Assembly: GCA_025800125.1 (NCBI GenBank)
Contig: JAOXSF010000149.1
Span: forward strand, 1-64,000
Origin: Marinobacterium sp.
GTDB lineage: Bacteria; Pseudomonadota; Gammaproteobacteria; Pseudomonadales; Balneatricaceae
Direction: 5' to 3'
DNA length: 64,000 nucleotides
Each line of letters begins with the position of its first letter. The first letter of the stretch is position 1. The position numbers were made by a program, and so were the translations under genes. Below are positions 8,038 to 18,085 of the stretch, piece after piece. Below the pieces are notes generated by a model. It did no database searches and had not been told where the DNA came from. It worked only from the letters and a program-made list of their open reading frames with translations.

Positions 8038-9680
8038 TCCCGTTCAGCCGCTGGCCTGACCAACTGGCCTGTCAGTATCGCGAAGCCGGTTACTGGGATG
8101 ACCAGCCCCTGACTGCACTGCTGCAACGCAGTGCTGAACAGACCCCGGATGCCATTGCGCTGATTTGCGGAGACCGTCAGTTCAGCTACCAGCAGCTGGA
8201 CCAGCAGTCCACTGCACTGGCCTGTGTGCTGCAACAACGCGGTATTCAGCCTGGCAGTACTGCACTGGTGCAGCTGCCCAATGTGGCCGAGTTCTATCTG
8301 GTGTTTTTCGCCCTGCTGAAACGGGGTGTCGCTGCCGTCAATGCGTTATTCAACCACCAGCGGCTGGAGCTGAGCGAATACTGTCGCCAGTTGCAGCCGT
8401 CATTACTGATCGCCAGCCGTGAACACGGTCTGTTCAGTGACCAGCAGGGTAACGCCAGCAACGACTTTATCGCCCATCTGCAAAGTATCAGCCCGACACT
8501 GAACACCGTGCTGATGCTGGGTGATGAGCGTGCCGACAGCAGCCTCAGTGCTCAACTGGTGCCTCAGCCAGGCCAGCACAGTGACCCACTGCAACCCAGC
8601 CCGGCCGATCAGGTAGCATTTTTCCAGCTCTCCGGTGGCAGTACCGGCACCCCAAAGCTGATTCCCCGTACCCATAACGACTACGCCTACAGTGTGCGCC
8701 GCAGCGCTGAAATCTGTCAGCTATCCAGCGCCAGTCGTTATCTCTGTGCGCTCCCGGCAGCACACAACTTCCCGCTCAGTTCGCCCGGTGCACTGGGTAT
8801 TTTTTATGCCGGTGGCTGTGTGGTGCTGGCCCGCAGCCCGGAAGCCGGCCACTGCTTCAAGCTGATAGAGCAACACAAGGTCACCCTGACCGGGCTGGTG
8901 CCCTCAGCAGTCAACCTGTGGTTACAGGCTGCACCCGGCCAGCAGCACAGGCTAGCCAGCCTGAAGCTGTTACAGGTGGGCGGTGCCAGCTTTGCCGAGT
9001 CGATGGCACGGCGGGTACCGGCTGAGCTGGGCTGCGCATTACAGCAAGTGTTTGGGATGGCGGAAGGGCTGGTTAACTACACCCGGCTGGATGATAACGA
9101 AGCCCGTATCTTCACCTGCCAGGGCCGCCCGATGAGCCCGGCCGACGAAGTACGTGTAGTTGATCATAACGGCCAGCCAGTGGCTGAGGGTGAAACAGGA
9201 CTGCTGATGACCCGTGGCCCCTACACTTTCCGTGGCTACTTCAACGCCCCGGCCCATAACGCCAGCGCCTTTGATGCCGAGGGCTTTTACTGCTCCGGTG
9301 ACCTGGTGCAACAGGACGCGGATGGCTATCTACGGGTAGTCGGCCGCGATAAGGATCAGATCAACCGGGGTGGTGAGAAGATCGCCGCTGAAGAGATCGA
9401 AAACCTGCTGCTGGGCCACCCGGCGGTCAGTCAGGCGGCACTGATCTCCATCCCTGACCCGTTACTGGGTGAGAAAACCTGCGCCTGTCTGGTCAGCAGT
9501 GACCCAACCCTGCGGCCGGTGCAACTGCGCCGTTATCTGCGTGAACTGGGCATCGCGGAATTCAAACTGCCCGACCGGTTCCAGCAGCTCGACAGCCTGC
9601 CACTGACCGCCGTAGGCAAAACCGATAAACGCCAGCTGCAACAGCAGTTTTCCCCGGCAGCCGCCGTATCCAGCCAGTGA
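8034..9680 (+). CDS. entE: 2,3-dihydroxybenzoate-AMP ligase
   Basis: A 548-residue stand-alone adenylation enzyme. It activates DHB with ATP and loads it on the aryl carrier domain of the EntB-like protein. The ATP loop ([20 protein letters not shown]) and the aryl-acid pocket segment [11 protein letters not shown], with Asn instead of the amino-acid anchoring Asp, show DHB or salicylate specificity. The DHB genes around it decide for DHB. The hinge and the catalytic lysine segment (TAVGKTDKR) are present near the C-terminus. The gene overlaps entC by four bases. Confidence 0.95.
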   Translation: MIPFSRWPDQLACQYREAGYWDDQPLTALLQRSAEQTPDAIALICGDRQFSYQQLDQQSTALACVLQQRGIQPGSTALVQLPNVAEFYLVFFALLKRGVAAVNALFNHQRLELSEYCRQLQPSLLIASREHGLFSDQQGNASNDFIAHLQSISPTLNTVLMLGDERADSSLSAQLVPQPGQHSDPLQPSPADQVAFFQLSGGSTGTPKLIPRTHNDYAYSVRRSAEICQLSSASRYLCALPAAHNFPLSSPGALGIFYAGGCVVLARSPEAGHCFKLIEQHKVTLTGLVPSAVNLWLQAAPGQQHRLASLKLLQVGGASFAESMARRVPAELGCALQQVFGMAEGLVNYTRLDDNEARIFTCQGRPMSPADEVRVVDHNGQPVAEGETGLLMTRGPYTFRGYFNAPAHNASAFDAEGFYCSGDLVQQDADGYLRVVGRDKDQINRGGEKIAAEEIENLLLGHPAVSQAALISIPDPLLGEKTCACLVSSDPTLRPVQLRRYLRELGIAEFKLPDRFQQLDSLPLTAVGKTDKRQLQQQFSPAAAVSSQ

Positions 9681-9689
9681 GAACATACG

Positions 9690-10580
9690 ATGTCTATTCC
9701 TGTAATTTCCGCTTACCCCTTCCCGACCGCTACAGAGCTGCCCGTTAACAAAGTCAGCTGGCAACCTGAACCACAGCGGTCGGTCCTTCTTATCCACGAT
9801 ATGCAGCGCTACTTTCTGCGTTTCTATGGCGACAACAACCCACTGGCTGAACAGCTGATTGAACAGGTGCGACAGCTGATCAGCTGGGCCCGTGCTGAAG
9901 GGATTCCGGTGGTGTACACCGCCCAGCCCACCGAGCAATCTGATCAGCAACGGGCACTGCTGAACGATATGTGGGGGCCAGGGCTGACCACTTCAGCACC
10001 GGAACTGGCTGACGTGGTGGAACCGCTGGCACCACAACCGGACGACACGGTACTGGTGAAATGGCGTTACAGCGCTTTTGCCCGTTCCGAGCTGGAAACA
10101 CTGATGAACACCTGGCAGCGTGACCAGCTGCTGATTACCGGTATCTACGCCCATATCGGCTGTATGACCACCGCACTGGACGCTTTTATGCGAGATATTC
10201 AGCCGTTCATGGTGGCCGACGCCCTGGGTGATTTCTCCGCAGAAGAACACCAGATGGCACTGGACTACGTAGCGGGCCGTTGTGGTGCCGTTATCAGCAG
10301 CGATCAGCTACTGCACAACTCTGCGGCGGCACCGACATTAACCCTGGCGACTCTGCGTCAGCAGATTGCTGAGCTGATCGACAACGAGGAAGGGCCGTTT
10401 GAAGATGACGATAACCTGATCGACTTTGGCTTGGACTCGGTGCAGGTGATGGAGCTGATCAACCGCTGGAAACAGCAGGGTATCGACGTCAGCTTTGAAC
10501 AGCTGGCAGCAAAACCGACCGTTACTGGCTGGTGGGCGCTGCTGAAGCCAACCTCTGCAACAGAGGAACCACAGGCATGA
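9690..10580 (+). CDS. entB: Isochorismatase with C-terminal aryl carrier domain
   Basis: This 296-residue bifunctional protein hydrolyses isochorismate to 2,3-dihydro-DHB and then carries activated DHB. The isochorismatase part (about 1-205) has the active-site Asp37 (LIHDMQ), Lys124 and the GIYAHIGC segment. The carrier domain (about 215-290) has the phosphopantetheine site Ser250 in FGLDSVQV. Length equals the E. coli protein. It lies 9 bp after entE and its stop overlaps entA by four bases. It would hand DHB to the first condensation domain of the NRPS. Confidence 0.95.
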   Translation: MSIPVISAYPFPTATELPVNKVSWQPEPQRSVLLIHDMQRYFLRFYGDNNPLAEQLIEQVRQLISWARAEGIPVVYTAQPTEQSDQQRALLNDMWGPGLTTSAPELADVVEPLAPQPDDTVLVKWRYSAFARSELETLMNTWQRDQLLITGIYAHIGCMTTALDAFMRDIQPFMVADALGDFSAEEHQMALDYVAGRCGAVISSDQLLHNSAAAPTLTLATLRQQIAELIDNEEGPFEDDDNLIDFGLDSVQVMELINRWKQQGIDVSFEQLAAKPTVTGWWALLKPTSATEEPQA

Positions 10581-11347
10581 GCCAATCACCAATCGACGCC
10601 TCTTTTAACGGCAAATGTGTCTGGGTAACCGGTGCCGCCCAGGGGATCGGCTACCGGGTTGCTGAAAGTTTTGCCGCGCTGGGCGCTCAGGTGATCGGGC
10701 TGGACTGCCAGACCCATAGCGAAGGCGAGCAGCACTTTGAGCTGGTACAGCTGGATGTCAGCCGCCAGGAACAGGTACAGGCGATCACCGCTCAACTGCT
10801 ACAGCGTCAGTGTGGCCCGGATGTACTGGTTAATGCCGCCGGTGTGCTGCGAATGGGTACCGTGGCAGACATTGAGCTGGCGGACTGGCACACCTGCATG
10901 AACGTTAACGTCAATGGTGTGTTTTATCTGCTACAGGCACTGATGCCCCATTTCAAAGCCCGCCGTCGCGGTGCCATCGTCAATGTTGGCTCAAATGCTG
11001 GCCATGTGCCACGGCTGAATATGGCGGCCTATTGTGCATCCAAAGCCGCACTGGCCAGCCTCAGCCACTGCACTGCGCTGGAACTGGCCAGCTATGGCGT
11101 ACGCTGCAATATGGTGTCGCCAGGCTCCACCGATACACCGATGCTGCGCAATATGCTGGGCAGTGATGAAGCGGTAATGGCCACCATCAACGGCTACCCG
11201 GACGACTACAAGCTGGGCATTCCCCTGGGCAAAATCGGCCAGCCACAGGAGGTGGCCAACACGGTGCTGTTCCTGGCGTCGGAACTGGCCAGCCATATCA
11301 CCATGCAGGACATCGTGGTGGACGGCGGTGCCACCCTCACCGCCTGA
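10577..11347 (+). CDS. entA: 2,3-dihydro-2,3-dihydroxybenzoate dehydrogenase
   Basis: A 256-residue short-chain dehydrogenase that oxidises dihydro-DHB to DHB with NAD+. The cofactor motif TGAAQGIG is near residue 14, and the catalytic YCASK (Tyr-x-x-x-Lys) and NVGSNAGH serine segment are present. I start it at 10577 because that ATG overlaps the entB stop as ATGA; a longer frame from 10532 lies inside entB. It ends the DHB block, 13 bp before the RND adaptor gene. Confidence 0.95.
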   Translation: MSQSPIDASFNGKCVWVTGAAQGIGYRVAESFAALGAQVIGLDCQTHSEGEQHFELVQLDVSRQEQVQAITAQLLQRQCGPDVLVNAAGVLRMGTVADIELADWHTCMNVNVNGVFYLLQALMPHFKARRRGAIVNVGSNAGHVPRLNMAAYCASKAALASLSHCTALELASYGVRCNMVSPGSTDTPMLRNMLGSDEAVMATINGYPDDYKLGIPLGKIGQPQEVANTVLFLASELASHITMQDIVVDGGATLTA

Positions 11348-11359
11348 TCTGGAGGAGCG

Positions 11360-12655
11360 ATGAACAGAACCCTATCCCCGGTCTGCTGGCAACGGGCCAG
11401 TACACGCATCAGTGCGCTATTCAGCGTCTTCTTCAACACACTGCTATTCAGAACACTGCTATTCAGCACACTGCTACTGGTATGCTCAATACCAGCGCAG
11501 GCGGCAGATGACGCCGCCACCGAGGTAGCCGTTATTGAGCTGGCCAGCCTGAATCACACCCGCCAGCAGCAGCTGGCCGGGCGTGTAGCAGCGCTACGGG
11601 CAGCGGAAGTGCGACCACAGGTCAGCGGTATTATCGAGCGGCGCTTTTTTGAAGAGGGTGCCGATGTCCAGGCCGGGGATCTGCTCTATCAGATCAACGA
11701 TGACAGCTACCGGGTAGATCTGGCCCGTGCCCGTGCCCAGCTGGCATCGGCCCGTGCCAGCCTGGTACACCTCAAGTCCGTGGCAGAACGCTACCAGCGG
11801 CTGCTGAAAAGCCGCAGTGTCAAACAGATCGACCATGATCAGGCCCAGGCAGACTACCAGCAGGGGCTGGCCGATGTTGCCACCCGCAAGGCTGAAGTTG
11901 ACGCTGCGGAACTGACCCTCAAACGTACCCGTGTGCGCGCCCCCATCGCCGGACGCATTGGCCGCTCAGCAGTCAGTGAAGGGGCACTGGTCTCCGCTGA
12001 CCAGAACAAAGCGCTGGCCACGATTCAGCAGTTTGACCCGGTGTATGTCGATATTGTGCAGTCCAGTAAACAGTTATTGCAGTACCGTCGCCAGCTGGTG
12101 GCAGGCACCCTGCAACAGGGCCCGGATGATGTCAGCCTGACCCTGGAAGATGGCAAAACCTACCCCCATAGCGGCAAGCTGCGCTTTACCGGGCTGGATG
12201 TCGACCCTCGCACTGGCGTGGTCACCCTGCGGGCCCAATTCCCCAACCCGGACGGCCTGCTGCTGCCTGGCATGTATGTACGTGCTGACGTTGTCCGGGG
12301 CGTTGCCGCTGGTGTTGTCCGGGTGCCGCAGCAGGCGGTGCACTTTGGTGTTTCCGGGCCAGAGGCCGACGGTAGCCAGCCCTGGAGCTGGAAACTGAAC
12401 GCAGAAAACAGAGTACAGCGTCAGCCGCTGCAACTGCTGGAAACCGACGGTGCCTGGTGGATTGTGCGCGACGGCCTGCAACACGGTGATCGGGTAGTAG
12501 TGGAAGGCAGTCACAAGATCAGCCCGGATGAGCAGGTCAATCCGGTACGCTGGGCGGTCAGCGTCTCTTCATCTGGCGAGCTCTCACCTGGCGAGCTTTC
12601 ACCTGACGAGCTTTCACCTGACACGCCGTCCTCGACCCAGCTGGCACAGGAGTAA
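11360..12655 (+). CDS. RND-type periplasmic adaptor (AcrA/MexA-like)
   Basis: A 431-residue membrane-fusion protein that would link the following RND pump to an outer-membrane channel. It has a signal-like N-terminus (about 20-40), a barrel-sandwich half (VRPQVSGIIERRFFEEGADVQAGD), a coiled-coil hairpin (about 100-160), the second half (APIAGRIGRSAVSEGALV) and beta-barrel/proximal domains. Both ends carry 15-bp repeats: the signal region repeats Phe-x-Thr-Leu-Leu and the C-terminus repeats Gly/Asp-Glu-Leu-Ser-Pro. GGAGGAGCG precedes the ATG. It sits inside the siderophore operon, so siderophore export is the likely job. Confidence 0.9.
   Translation: MNRTLSPVCWQRASTRISALFSVFFNTLLFRTLLFSTLLLVCSIPAQAADDAATEVAVIELASLNHTRQQQLAGRVAALRAAEVRPQVSGIIERRFFEEGADVQAGDLLYQINDDSYRVDLARARAQLASARASLVHLKSVAERYQRLLKSRSVKQIDHDQAQADYQQGLADVATRKAEVDAAELTLKRTRVRAPIAGRIGRSAVSEGALVSADQNKALATIQQFDPVYVDIVQSSKQLLQYRRQLVAGTLQQGPDDVSLTLEDGKTYPHSGKLRFTGLDVDPRTGVVTLRAQFPNPDGLLLPGMYVRADVVRGVAAGVVRVPQQAVHFGVSGPEADGSQPWSWKLNAENRVQRQPLQLLETDGAWWIVRDGLQHGDRVVVEGSHKISPDEQVNPVRWAVSVSSSGELSPGELSPDELSPDTPSSTQLAQE
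11432..11476. repeat. Three 15-bp repeats in the adaptor signal sequence
   Basis: Units at 11432-11446, 11447-11461 and 11462-11476 (TTCAGAACACTGCTA type) encode the hydrophobic core of the signal peptide as Phe-(Asn/Arg/Ser)-Thr-Leu-Leu three times. Copy number would change signal length in steps of five residues. Confidence 0.8.
12575..12619. repeat. Three 15-bp repeats at the adaptor C-terminus
   Basis: Units at 12575-12589, 12590-12604 and 12605-12619 (GGCGAGCTTTCACCT type) encode Gly/Asp-Glu-Leu-Ser-Pro three times in the disordered tail just before the stop codon. Confidence 0.8.
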
Positions 12656-12658
12656 CCG

Positions 12659-15600
12659 ATGTCCCTGTCCCGTTACTTTATCGCCCGTCCGGTCTTTGCC
12701 TGGGTCGTGGCAATCAGCGTCATGCTGGCCGGCCTGATGGCGCTACGCAGCCTGCCAGTTTCACAATACCCGGATATCGCGCCGCCGCTGGTACGGGTCG
12801 CCACCAGTTATCCTGGTGCTTCCGCCCAGGTGGTGGAAAACAGCGTCACCCAGATTCTGGAGCAGGAACTGAAAGGGCTGGACCGACTGCTCTATTTCAG
12901 CTCCACCAGCAACGCTACCGGTGACGCCGAAGTGATGCTGACCTTTGAACACGGTGTCGATGCCAGCGCCGCCCAGGTGCAGGTGCAGAACCTGATCAAC
13001 CAGGTCAGCTACCGCCTGCCACAGCCGGTACAACAGAGCGGCGTCAGCGTTACCACCATGCAGAACAGCTTTCTGATGGTGGCGGTGTTTTATGACGAAA
13101 GCGGCCGCCAGAGTGACCGCGATATTGCCGATTGGCTCTCTACCAGTATGGTGGATGCGCTGAGCCGGGTGCCGGGTGTGGGCGCGGTGCGTAACTTTGG
13201 TGCGCCCTATGCGATGCGTATCTGGCTTGACCCGCACCGGCTCAACAGTTTTGGCCTGATGCCGTCCGATGTAATTGACGCCATAGAAGCACAGAACAAC
13301 GAGGTGCCGGTAGGCGAACTGGGAGCCCGTCCCAGCGGGGATGCCCAGCAGCTTAATATCAGCGTTACCGCGCTGTCCCGGCTGCAAACACCACAGCAGT
13401 TCCGTGACATTGTGCTGAAAACCGGTGTCAACGGTGCCATCGTTACACTGGCCGATGTTGCCCGTGTCGCGATTGGCAGTGAGAACTACGCCAGCACCTC
13501 ACGGCTGAACGGTAAACCAGCCTCCGGTATGGCCATTATGCTGGCTCCGGGTGCCAATGCACTGGCCACCGTCGCCGCAGTTAAGGAGCGGGTTGAACAA
13601 CTGTCGCGGGGCTTCCCCGATGGCATCAGGGTGATCTACCCGGAAGATGCTTCCCGTTTCGTCAAACGGGCGATCCGCGATGTTGTACAGACACTGCTGG
13701 AAGCCACCGTACTGGTGGTAGTGGTGATGTTTCTGTTTCTGCGCAACTGGCGTACCACCCTGATTCCGGCGATTACCGTACCGGTGGTACTGCTGGGGAC
13801 GTTCGGCATTCTGGCGGCACTGGGGTACTCCATCAACACCCTGACGCTGTTCGGTATGGTGCTGGCAATCGGTCTGCTGGTGGACGATGCCATTGTGGTA
13901 GTCGAGAACGTCGAACGGATCATGGCAGAACAGGGGCTGGATGCCCGCACAGCCACCGCCCAGTCGATGCAGGAGATCACCAGCGCACTGATCGGTATCA
14001 CCCTGGTGCTGGCCGCAGTATTTCTGCCGATGGCCTTTTTTGCCGGTTCGGTGGGGGTGATCTACCGCCAGTTCTCCATCACGCTGGTATCTGCCATGGT
14101 GCTGTCAGTACTGGTAGCACTGACGCTGACCCCGGCACTCTGTGCCACCCTGTTGCGCCCGCATCGCAAACCCGATCAAGTGTCCGCTGATACAACCGGC
14201 CATCATCACACCGGACGGGTCAGCCGCCTGATGTCGCTGCTGCCTCGCGGCTATCAACACAGTCTGGGCTATATGCTGCGCCGTCCACTGCGTTTTCTGC
14301 TGATCTACGCGCTGCTGGTAGGCGGGGTGGTCTGGGGCTATCAGCGCCTGCCAACGGCGTTTATCCCCGGTGAAGACCAGGGCACCATTTTTGTCCGCTA
14401 CGCCCTGCCCGACGGTGCTACCTACAATCGCACCGCCGACGTGGTCGACACCATTGAACGCTATTTTATGGAGCAGGAAACCGACACCTTCTCCGCCATC
14501 TACACCGTGTCCGGTTTCAGCTTCAGCGGCACCGGCCAGAACGCCGGTATCGCCTTTGTTAACCTCAAAGACTGGGCCGAACGTACCGCACCTGAACACC
14601 GTGCCCAGGCGGTCGCTCGCCGCGCTACCCAGGCATTAAGCAACCTGCGTGATGCACGGGTGTTTGCCATGGTGCCACCGCCCATTGATGGCCTGGGTGA
14701 TACCAGCGGCTTTGAATTCTGGTTACAGGAAGCCCAGGGACGCGGGCTGGATCACCTTAACCAGCAGGCACGCCAGCTGGTGAACAGCCTCGACGCGGCC
14801 CCCGAAATTCTCTATGCCGACGGCGAAGGGGCAGAACTGACCCCACAGTTAAGGGTGGATATTGACCAGCGCAAAGCGCTGGCGCTGGGGCTGGACCTGG
14901 AAGACATTAACGACACCCTCGGTCAGGCCTGGGGCAGCCGTTATGTGAATGACTATGTGCATCAGGGCTGGGTGCGCAAGGTGATTGTGCAGGCCGATGC
15001 ACCATGGCGCTCCGCCCCGGAAGACCTGCAACACTGGGCGGTACGTGGCAGCAATGGCGAAATGACACCGTTCTCGGCATTCAGCGCCACCCGCTGGGAT
15101 GCCGCCCCCGCCCAGCTGACCCGCTTTAACGGTCTGCCAGCAGTACAGATCAGCGGTGCGGGTGCCCAAGGCATCAGCTCCGGTGATGTAATCACCCAGG
15201 TGGAACAGCAGGCACTGGCACAGGGCTCCACCCACTTTGAATGGAGTGGACTGTCCTGGCAGGAAAAACTGTCCAGCGGCCAGGCACCGATGCTCTATGC
15301 AGTATCGGTTCTGTTTATCTTCCTCTGTCTGGCGGCACTCTATGAAAGCTGGTCGATCCCGCTGGCGGTGCTGATGGTGATTCCGGTGGGGCTGCTCGGT
15401 GCTGTCGCCAGCGCCAACTGGCTGCTGATGCCACAGGATATTTTCTTCCAGGTGGGGGTACTGACCACCATCGGCCTGTCGGCCAAGAACGCCATTCTGA
15501 TTGTTGAATTTGCTGAGGCCGGGGTACGCCAGGGCCAGCCACTGCTGGACGCGGTCATCAGCGCCGCCCGTCAGCGTCTGCGGCCAATCATCATGACTTC

Positions 15601-15820
15601 ACTGGCGTTCGGTGCCGGTGTCATCCCGCTGGTGCTGACCACCGCCCCCGGTGCTGCCAGCCAGAACGCCATCGGCACCAGTGTGCTGGGTGGCGTGATC
15701 TCAGCCACCCTGTTCGTGATCTTCCTGGTGCCACTGTGCTACCTGGTCGTGGTGCGCCTGAGCCGCGCCCTGCGCCGACTGTTCGCACCCTCGCAACCTT
15801 ACACAAAGGAGAGCCACTGA
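12659..15820 (+). CDS. RND-family efflux pump (AcrB/MexB-like, HAE1)
   Basis: This 1053-residue inner-membrane transporter has the family layout of 12 helices and two large periplasmic loops. Seen directly are the N-terminal FIARPVFAWVVAI helix, the GLLVDDAIVVVENVERI segment of helix 4 with its proton-relay Asp pair, and the GLSAKNAILIVEFA segment of helix 10. It starts 3 bp after the adaptor gene. No outer-membrane TolC-type gene is nearby, so a channel coded elsewhere must be shared. Its place between DHB synthesis and esterase genes suggests it moves the siderophore from the periplasm out of the cell. Confidence 0.93.
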   Translation: MSLSRYFIARPVFAWVVAISVMLAGLMALRSLPVSQYPDIAPPLVRVATSYPGASAQVVENSVTQILEQELKGLDRLLYFSSTSNATGDAEVMLTFEHGVDASAAQVQVQNLINQVSYRLPQPVQQSGVSVTTMQNSFLMVAVFYDESGRQSDRDIADWLSTSMVDALSRVPGVGAVRNFGAPYAMRIWLDPHRLNSFGLMPSDVIDAIEAQNNEVPVGELGARPSGDAQQLNISVTALSRLQTPQQFRDIVLKTGVNGAIVTLADVARVAIGSENYASTSRLNGKPASGMAIMLAPGANALATVAAVKERVEQLSRGFPDGIRVIYPEDASRFVKRAIRDVVQTLLEATVLVVVVMFLFLRNWRTTLIPAITVPVVLLGTFGILAALGYSINTLTLFGMVLAIGLLVDDAIVVVENVERIMAEQGLDARTATAQSMQEITSALIGITLVLAAVFLPMAFFAGSVGVIYRQFSITLVSAMVLSVLVALTLTPALCATLLRPHRKPDQVSADTTGHHHTGRVSRLMSLLPRGYQHSLGYMLRRPLRFLLIYALLVGGVVWGYQRLPTAFIPGEDQGTIFVRYALPDGATYNRTADVVDTIERYFMEQETDTFSAIYTVSGFSFSGTGQNAGIAFVNLKDWAERTAPEHRAQAVARRATQALSNLRDARVFAMVPPPIDGLGDTSGFEFWLQEAQGRGLDHLNQQARQLVNSLDAAPEILYADGEGAELTPQLRVDIDQRKALALGLDLEDINDTLGQAWGSRYVNDYVHQGWVRKVIVQADAPWRSAPEDLQHWAVRGSNGEMTPFSAFSATRWDAAPAQLTRFNGLPAVQISGAGAQGISSGDVITQVEQQALAQGSTHFEWSGLSWQEKLSSGQAPMLYAVSVLFIFLCLAALYESWSIPLAVLMVIPVGLLGAVASANWLLMPQDIFFQVGVLTTIGLSAKNAILIVEFAEAGVRQGQPLLDAVISAARQRLRPIIMTSLAFGAGVIPLVLTTAPGAASQNAIGTSVLGGVISATLFVIFLVPLCYLVVVRLSRALRRLFAPSQPYTKESH

Positions 15821-15822
15821 CC

Positions 15823-16416
15823 ATGGCGCTGCTATCCATTGTACTGATCAGTGTGGCGGCACTGGTCTTCTATCTTGGCCATCCGCAGCAGCGGTTCAGG
15901 CCCGTCCCGTTATCCCGTCAGCAGACGCTGGCAGGCGGTCTGTTCAGCCTGGTGGCCGGGCTGCTGGCCGGTGCTGCGGTATTCAGCAGTCTGACACTGG
16001 TTTTTGTCTGCCTGATCACCCTGATGACGGTGTGGGGCTTACTGCCATTGCTCAGCCTGTTGCCTGCCCTGCCCAGCTACCGACCAGCCCCCCGTGGCCG
16101 CAGCGCCGGTACTTCACGGCCAGAACCCGCCCCACTGGGCTTGCAGCCAGACTGGTGGCAGAAAAGCCTTGTCGGGCTGGTGGGCGGTTATCTGCTGTCG
16201 GTGGCGCTGGTGGGTGTATTCGCCTGGGCCGGGCCGGGCGGCATCAGCGCCGTGGGCAAGGTGCAATTCAATATGTGGCTGATCACGCCGCTGTGGTTGC
16301 TGCTGTTCAGCCTGGTCTATCTGATCCCGACCGGAAAACAGGCGCTGAAATGGCTGCTGATCGCTAATCTGGTGGTCTGGCAGATACTGACCATTATTCG
16401 AGGTATGGCCGGATGA
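15823..16416 (+). CDS. Small multi-helix inner-membrane protein of the siderophore locus
   Basis: A 197-residue protein with about five hydrophobic helices: 1-18, 34-53, 54-80, around 115-140 and 150-195. I do not recognise a named family with certainty. Small membrane proteins of the DUF3649/DUF3325 kind often sit beside PepSY proteins in iron-uptake loci, and this may be one. I start it at ATG 15823 behind AAAGGAGAG; a longer frame from 15736 lies inside the pump gene. The end overlaps the PepSY gene by four bases, which points to joint function. Confidence 0.7.
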   Translation: MALLSIVLISVAALVFYLGHPQQRFRPVPLSRQQTLAGGLFSLVAGLLAGAAVFSSLTLVFVCLITLMTVWGLLPLLSLLPALPSYRPAPRGRSAGTSRPEPAPLGLQPDWWQKSLVGLVGGYLLSVALVGVFAWAGPGGISAVGKVQFNMWLITPLWLLLFSLVYLIPTGKQALKWLLIANLVVWQILTIIRGMAG

Positions 16417-18044
16417 AACTGCCTAAGGATATGCTGAGCATCTACCACAGCCTGCATACATGGACGGGTATCACCGCCGGTATGCTGCTGTTTATCGGCT
16501 TCTATGCCGGTGCCCTGACCATGTTCGAACAACCGCTGGACCGCTGGGCCAGCCCACCGGAAAAACAGCTGCCTTTTATCGCCCCCGACCAGCGTGACCA
16601 GCTGATCTATCAACTGGTGGGCCAGCACCCGGAAGCGCTGGAAGGCTTTACCCTCTATCTGGAGCAGGCAGAAAACATCAGTGCACCGGTGGTCTGGCAG
16701 GAACAGGATCATGGTGCTGATCTGCTGTCTGGCAGTCGCTGGCATGCCAGCCTTGACGCCAGTGGCGAACTGATCGCGGAACAGATCACCCCGTCCCGGC
16801 TGGGTGAGCTGATCGACCAGTTGCACCGTACTGGTGGCGTTCCTGGCGTACTGGACCATGAATTTTTCGGCGTCTACCTGCTGGGTGTGGCGGCGCTGCT
16901 CTACTTTCTGGCGCTGGTTTCCGGGCTGATTATTCTGTTGCCCACCCTGCTGCGTAATCTGTTTGCACTGCGCCCGGACACCAGCGCCAAAGTGTTCTGG
17001 CGTGACGCCCATAACCTGGTGGGCATTACCTCACTGCCGTTTCATCTGGTGATCAGCCTGACGGTGGTGGTGTTCGCCTTCCATGATCAGTTTTACGGCA
17101 CCCTGAAAGATACCGTCTATGGCCAGCAGCCAATGTTCAGCTGGCCGGACAGTGGCCAGCAACAGGTACGTCAGGTCTCGCAGATGTTACCGGTGACTGA
17201 ATTACTGGCCCGGATCGAACACGCCGCCCCCGGCTATCAGGTGCGGGAACTGACCTTTATGCGGCTGGATACCCCCGCGCCAATGGTACGGGCCGAAGTG
17301 ATCAACCCGGCTCAGGTGGTGCGCGGCCCACTGGGTGGTTACCTGGGGCTGGACCCGTACAGCGGTCGGCTGATGATGACCGACACCATCCCCGATACCG
17401 CCAATGGCTGGGGAACCGCAGTGATGAGCTTCTTTGCCCTGCATTTTGGCAGCTATGGCGGTACACCGGTGCGCTGGCTCTACTTCCTGCTGGGCCTGAG
17501 CGGAGCCTTCCTGTTCTACTCCGGCAACCTGCTCTGGCTGGAAGCCCGCCGTAAACGGCTACGTCGCAATGGCGGTTATCAGAAGCAGCCATTACAGGTA
17601 CGGCTGATGGCCAGTGCAACTGTCGGCGTCTGTCTGGGCTCGGTGCTGGCCACCAGTCTGGTGCTGCTGGGCGCACGAGCCATAGCCAGCTTTGCCGACG
17701 ACATCAACGGCAGCTATGTCAGCCTGTATTACCTGCTGTTCTGCACTGCACTGGTCTGGAGTTTCTGGCGCGGTGCCGCCCGTGCAGCGCCGGAACTGCT
17801 GAGCGCCTGCGCCCTGGCAATGCTGGCCATTCCAGTGTCCAGTCTGCTGGGCTGGATACCGGACTCACCGCTGTGGGCCCACTTCAGTCTGGCCACCGTT
17901 GCTGTTGATCTGACCGCGCTGGTGCTGGGACTGCTGACAGCACAGGCGGCACGACTGAGCTGGCGACGCGCCCGCCAGGGTGAAGCTGATTCAGTCTGGA
18001 CAATTGTGCAGCCGGTGCAGAAACAGCCGGAGCTGTTTATATGA
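16413..18044 (+). CDS. PepSY-associated transmembrane protein, probable ferric-siderophore reductase
   Basis: A 543-residue inner-membrane protein of the PepSY-associated TM (PiuB/FoxB-like) family. The N-terminal IYHSLHTWTGITAGMLLFIG helix is typical; further helices lie at about 150-190, 210-235, 335-385 and 395-530 (several). Conserved histidines (HSLHTW near 11-14, HNLVG and FHLVI near 196-210, ALHFG near 345) could bind haem, as in members shown to reduce ferric siderophores at the membrane. It overlaps the genes on both sides by four bases, so it belongs to the operon. Role in iron release is by family and context. Confidence 0.85.
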   Translation: MKLPKDMLSIYHSLHTWTGITAGMLLFIGFYAGALTMFEQPLDRWASPPEKQLPFIAPDQRDQLIYQLVGQHPEALEGFTLYLEQAENISAPVVWQEQDHGADLLSGSRWHASLDASGELIAEQITPSRLGELIDQLHRTGGVPGVLDHEFFGVYLLGVAALLYFLALVSGLIILLPTLLRNLFALRPDTSAKVFWRDAHNLVGITSLPFHLVISLTVVVFAFHDQFYGTLKDTVYGQQPMFSWPDSGQQQVRQVSQMLPVTELLARIEHAAPGYQVRELTFMRLDTPAPMVRAEVINPAQVVRGPLGGYLGLDPYSGRLMMTDTIPDTANGWGTAVMSFFALHFGSYGGTPVRWLYFLLGLSGAFLFYSGNLLWLEARRKRLRRNGGYQKQPLQVRLMASATVGVCLGSVLATSLVLLGARAIASFADDINGSYVSLYYLLFCTALVWSFWRGAARAAPELLSACALAMLAIPVSSLLGWIPDSPLWAHFSLATVAVDLTALVLGLLTAQAARLSWRRARQGEADSVWTIVQPVQKQPELFI

Positions 18045-18085
18045 AAGATGCTCGTATGAAAGGTGCTTGTATGAAAGGTGCCTGT
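18041..18085. repeat. 15-bp repeats that each carry an ATG at the fes start
   Basis: Units at 18041-18055, 18056-18070 and 18071-18085 (ATGAAAGGTGCTTGT type), followed by a partial copy at 18086, place four in-frame ATG codons at the beginning of the esterase gene. GGAG at 18029-18032 is spaced best for the first ATG, which overlaps the previous stop. Confidence 0.85.
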
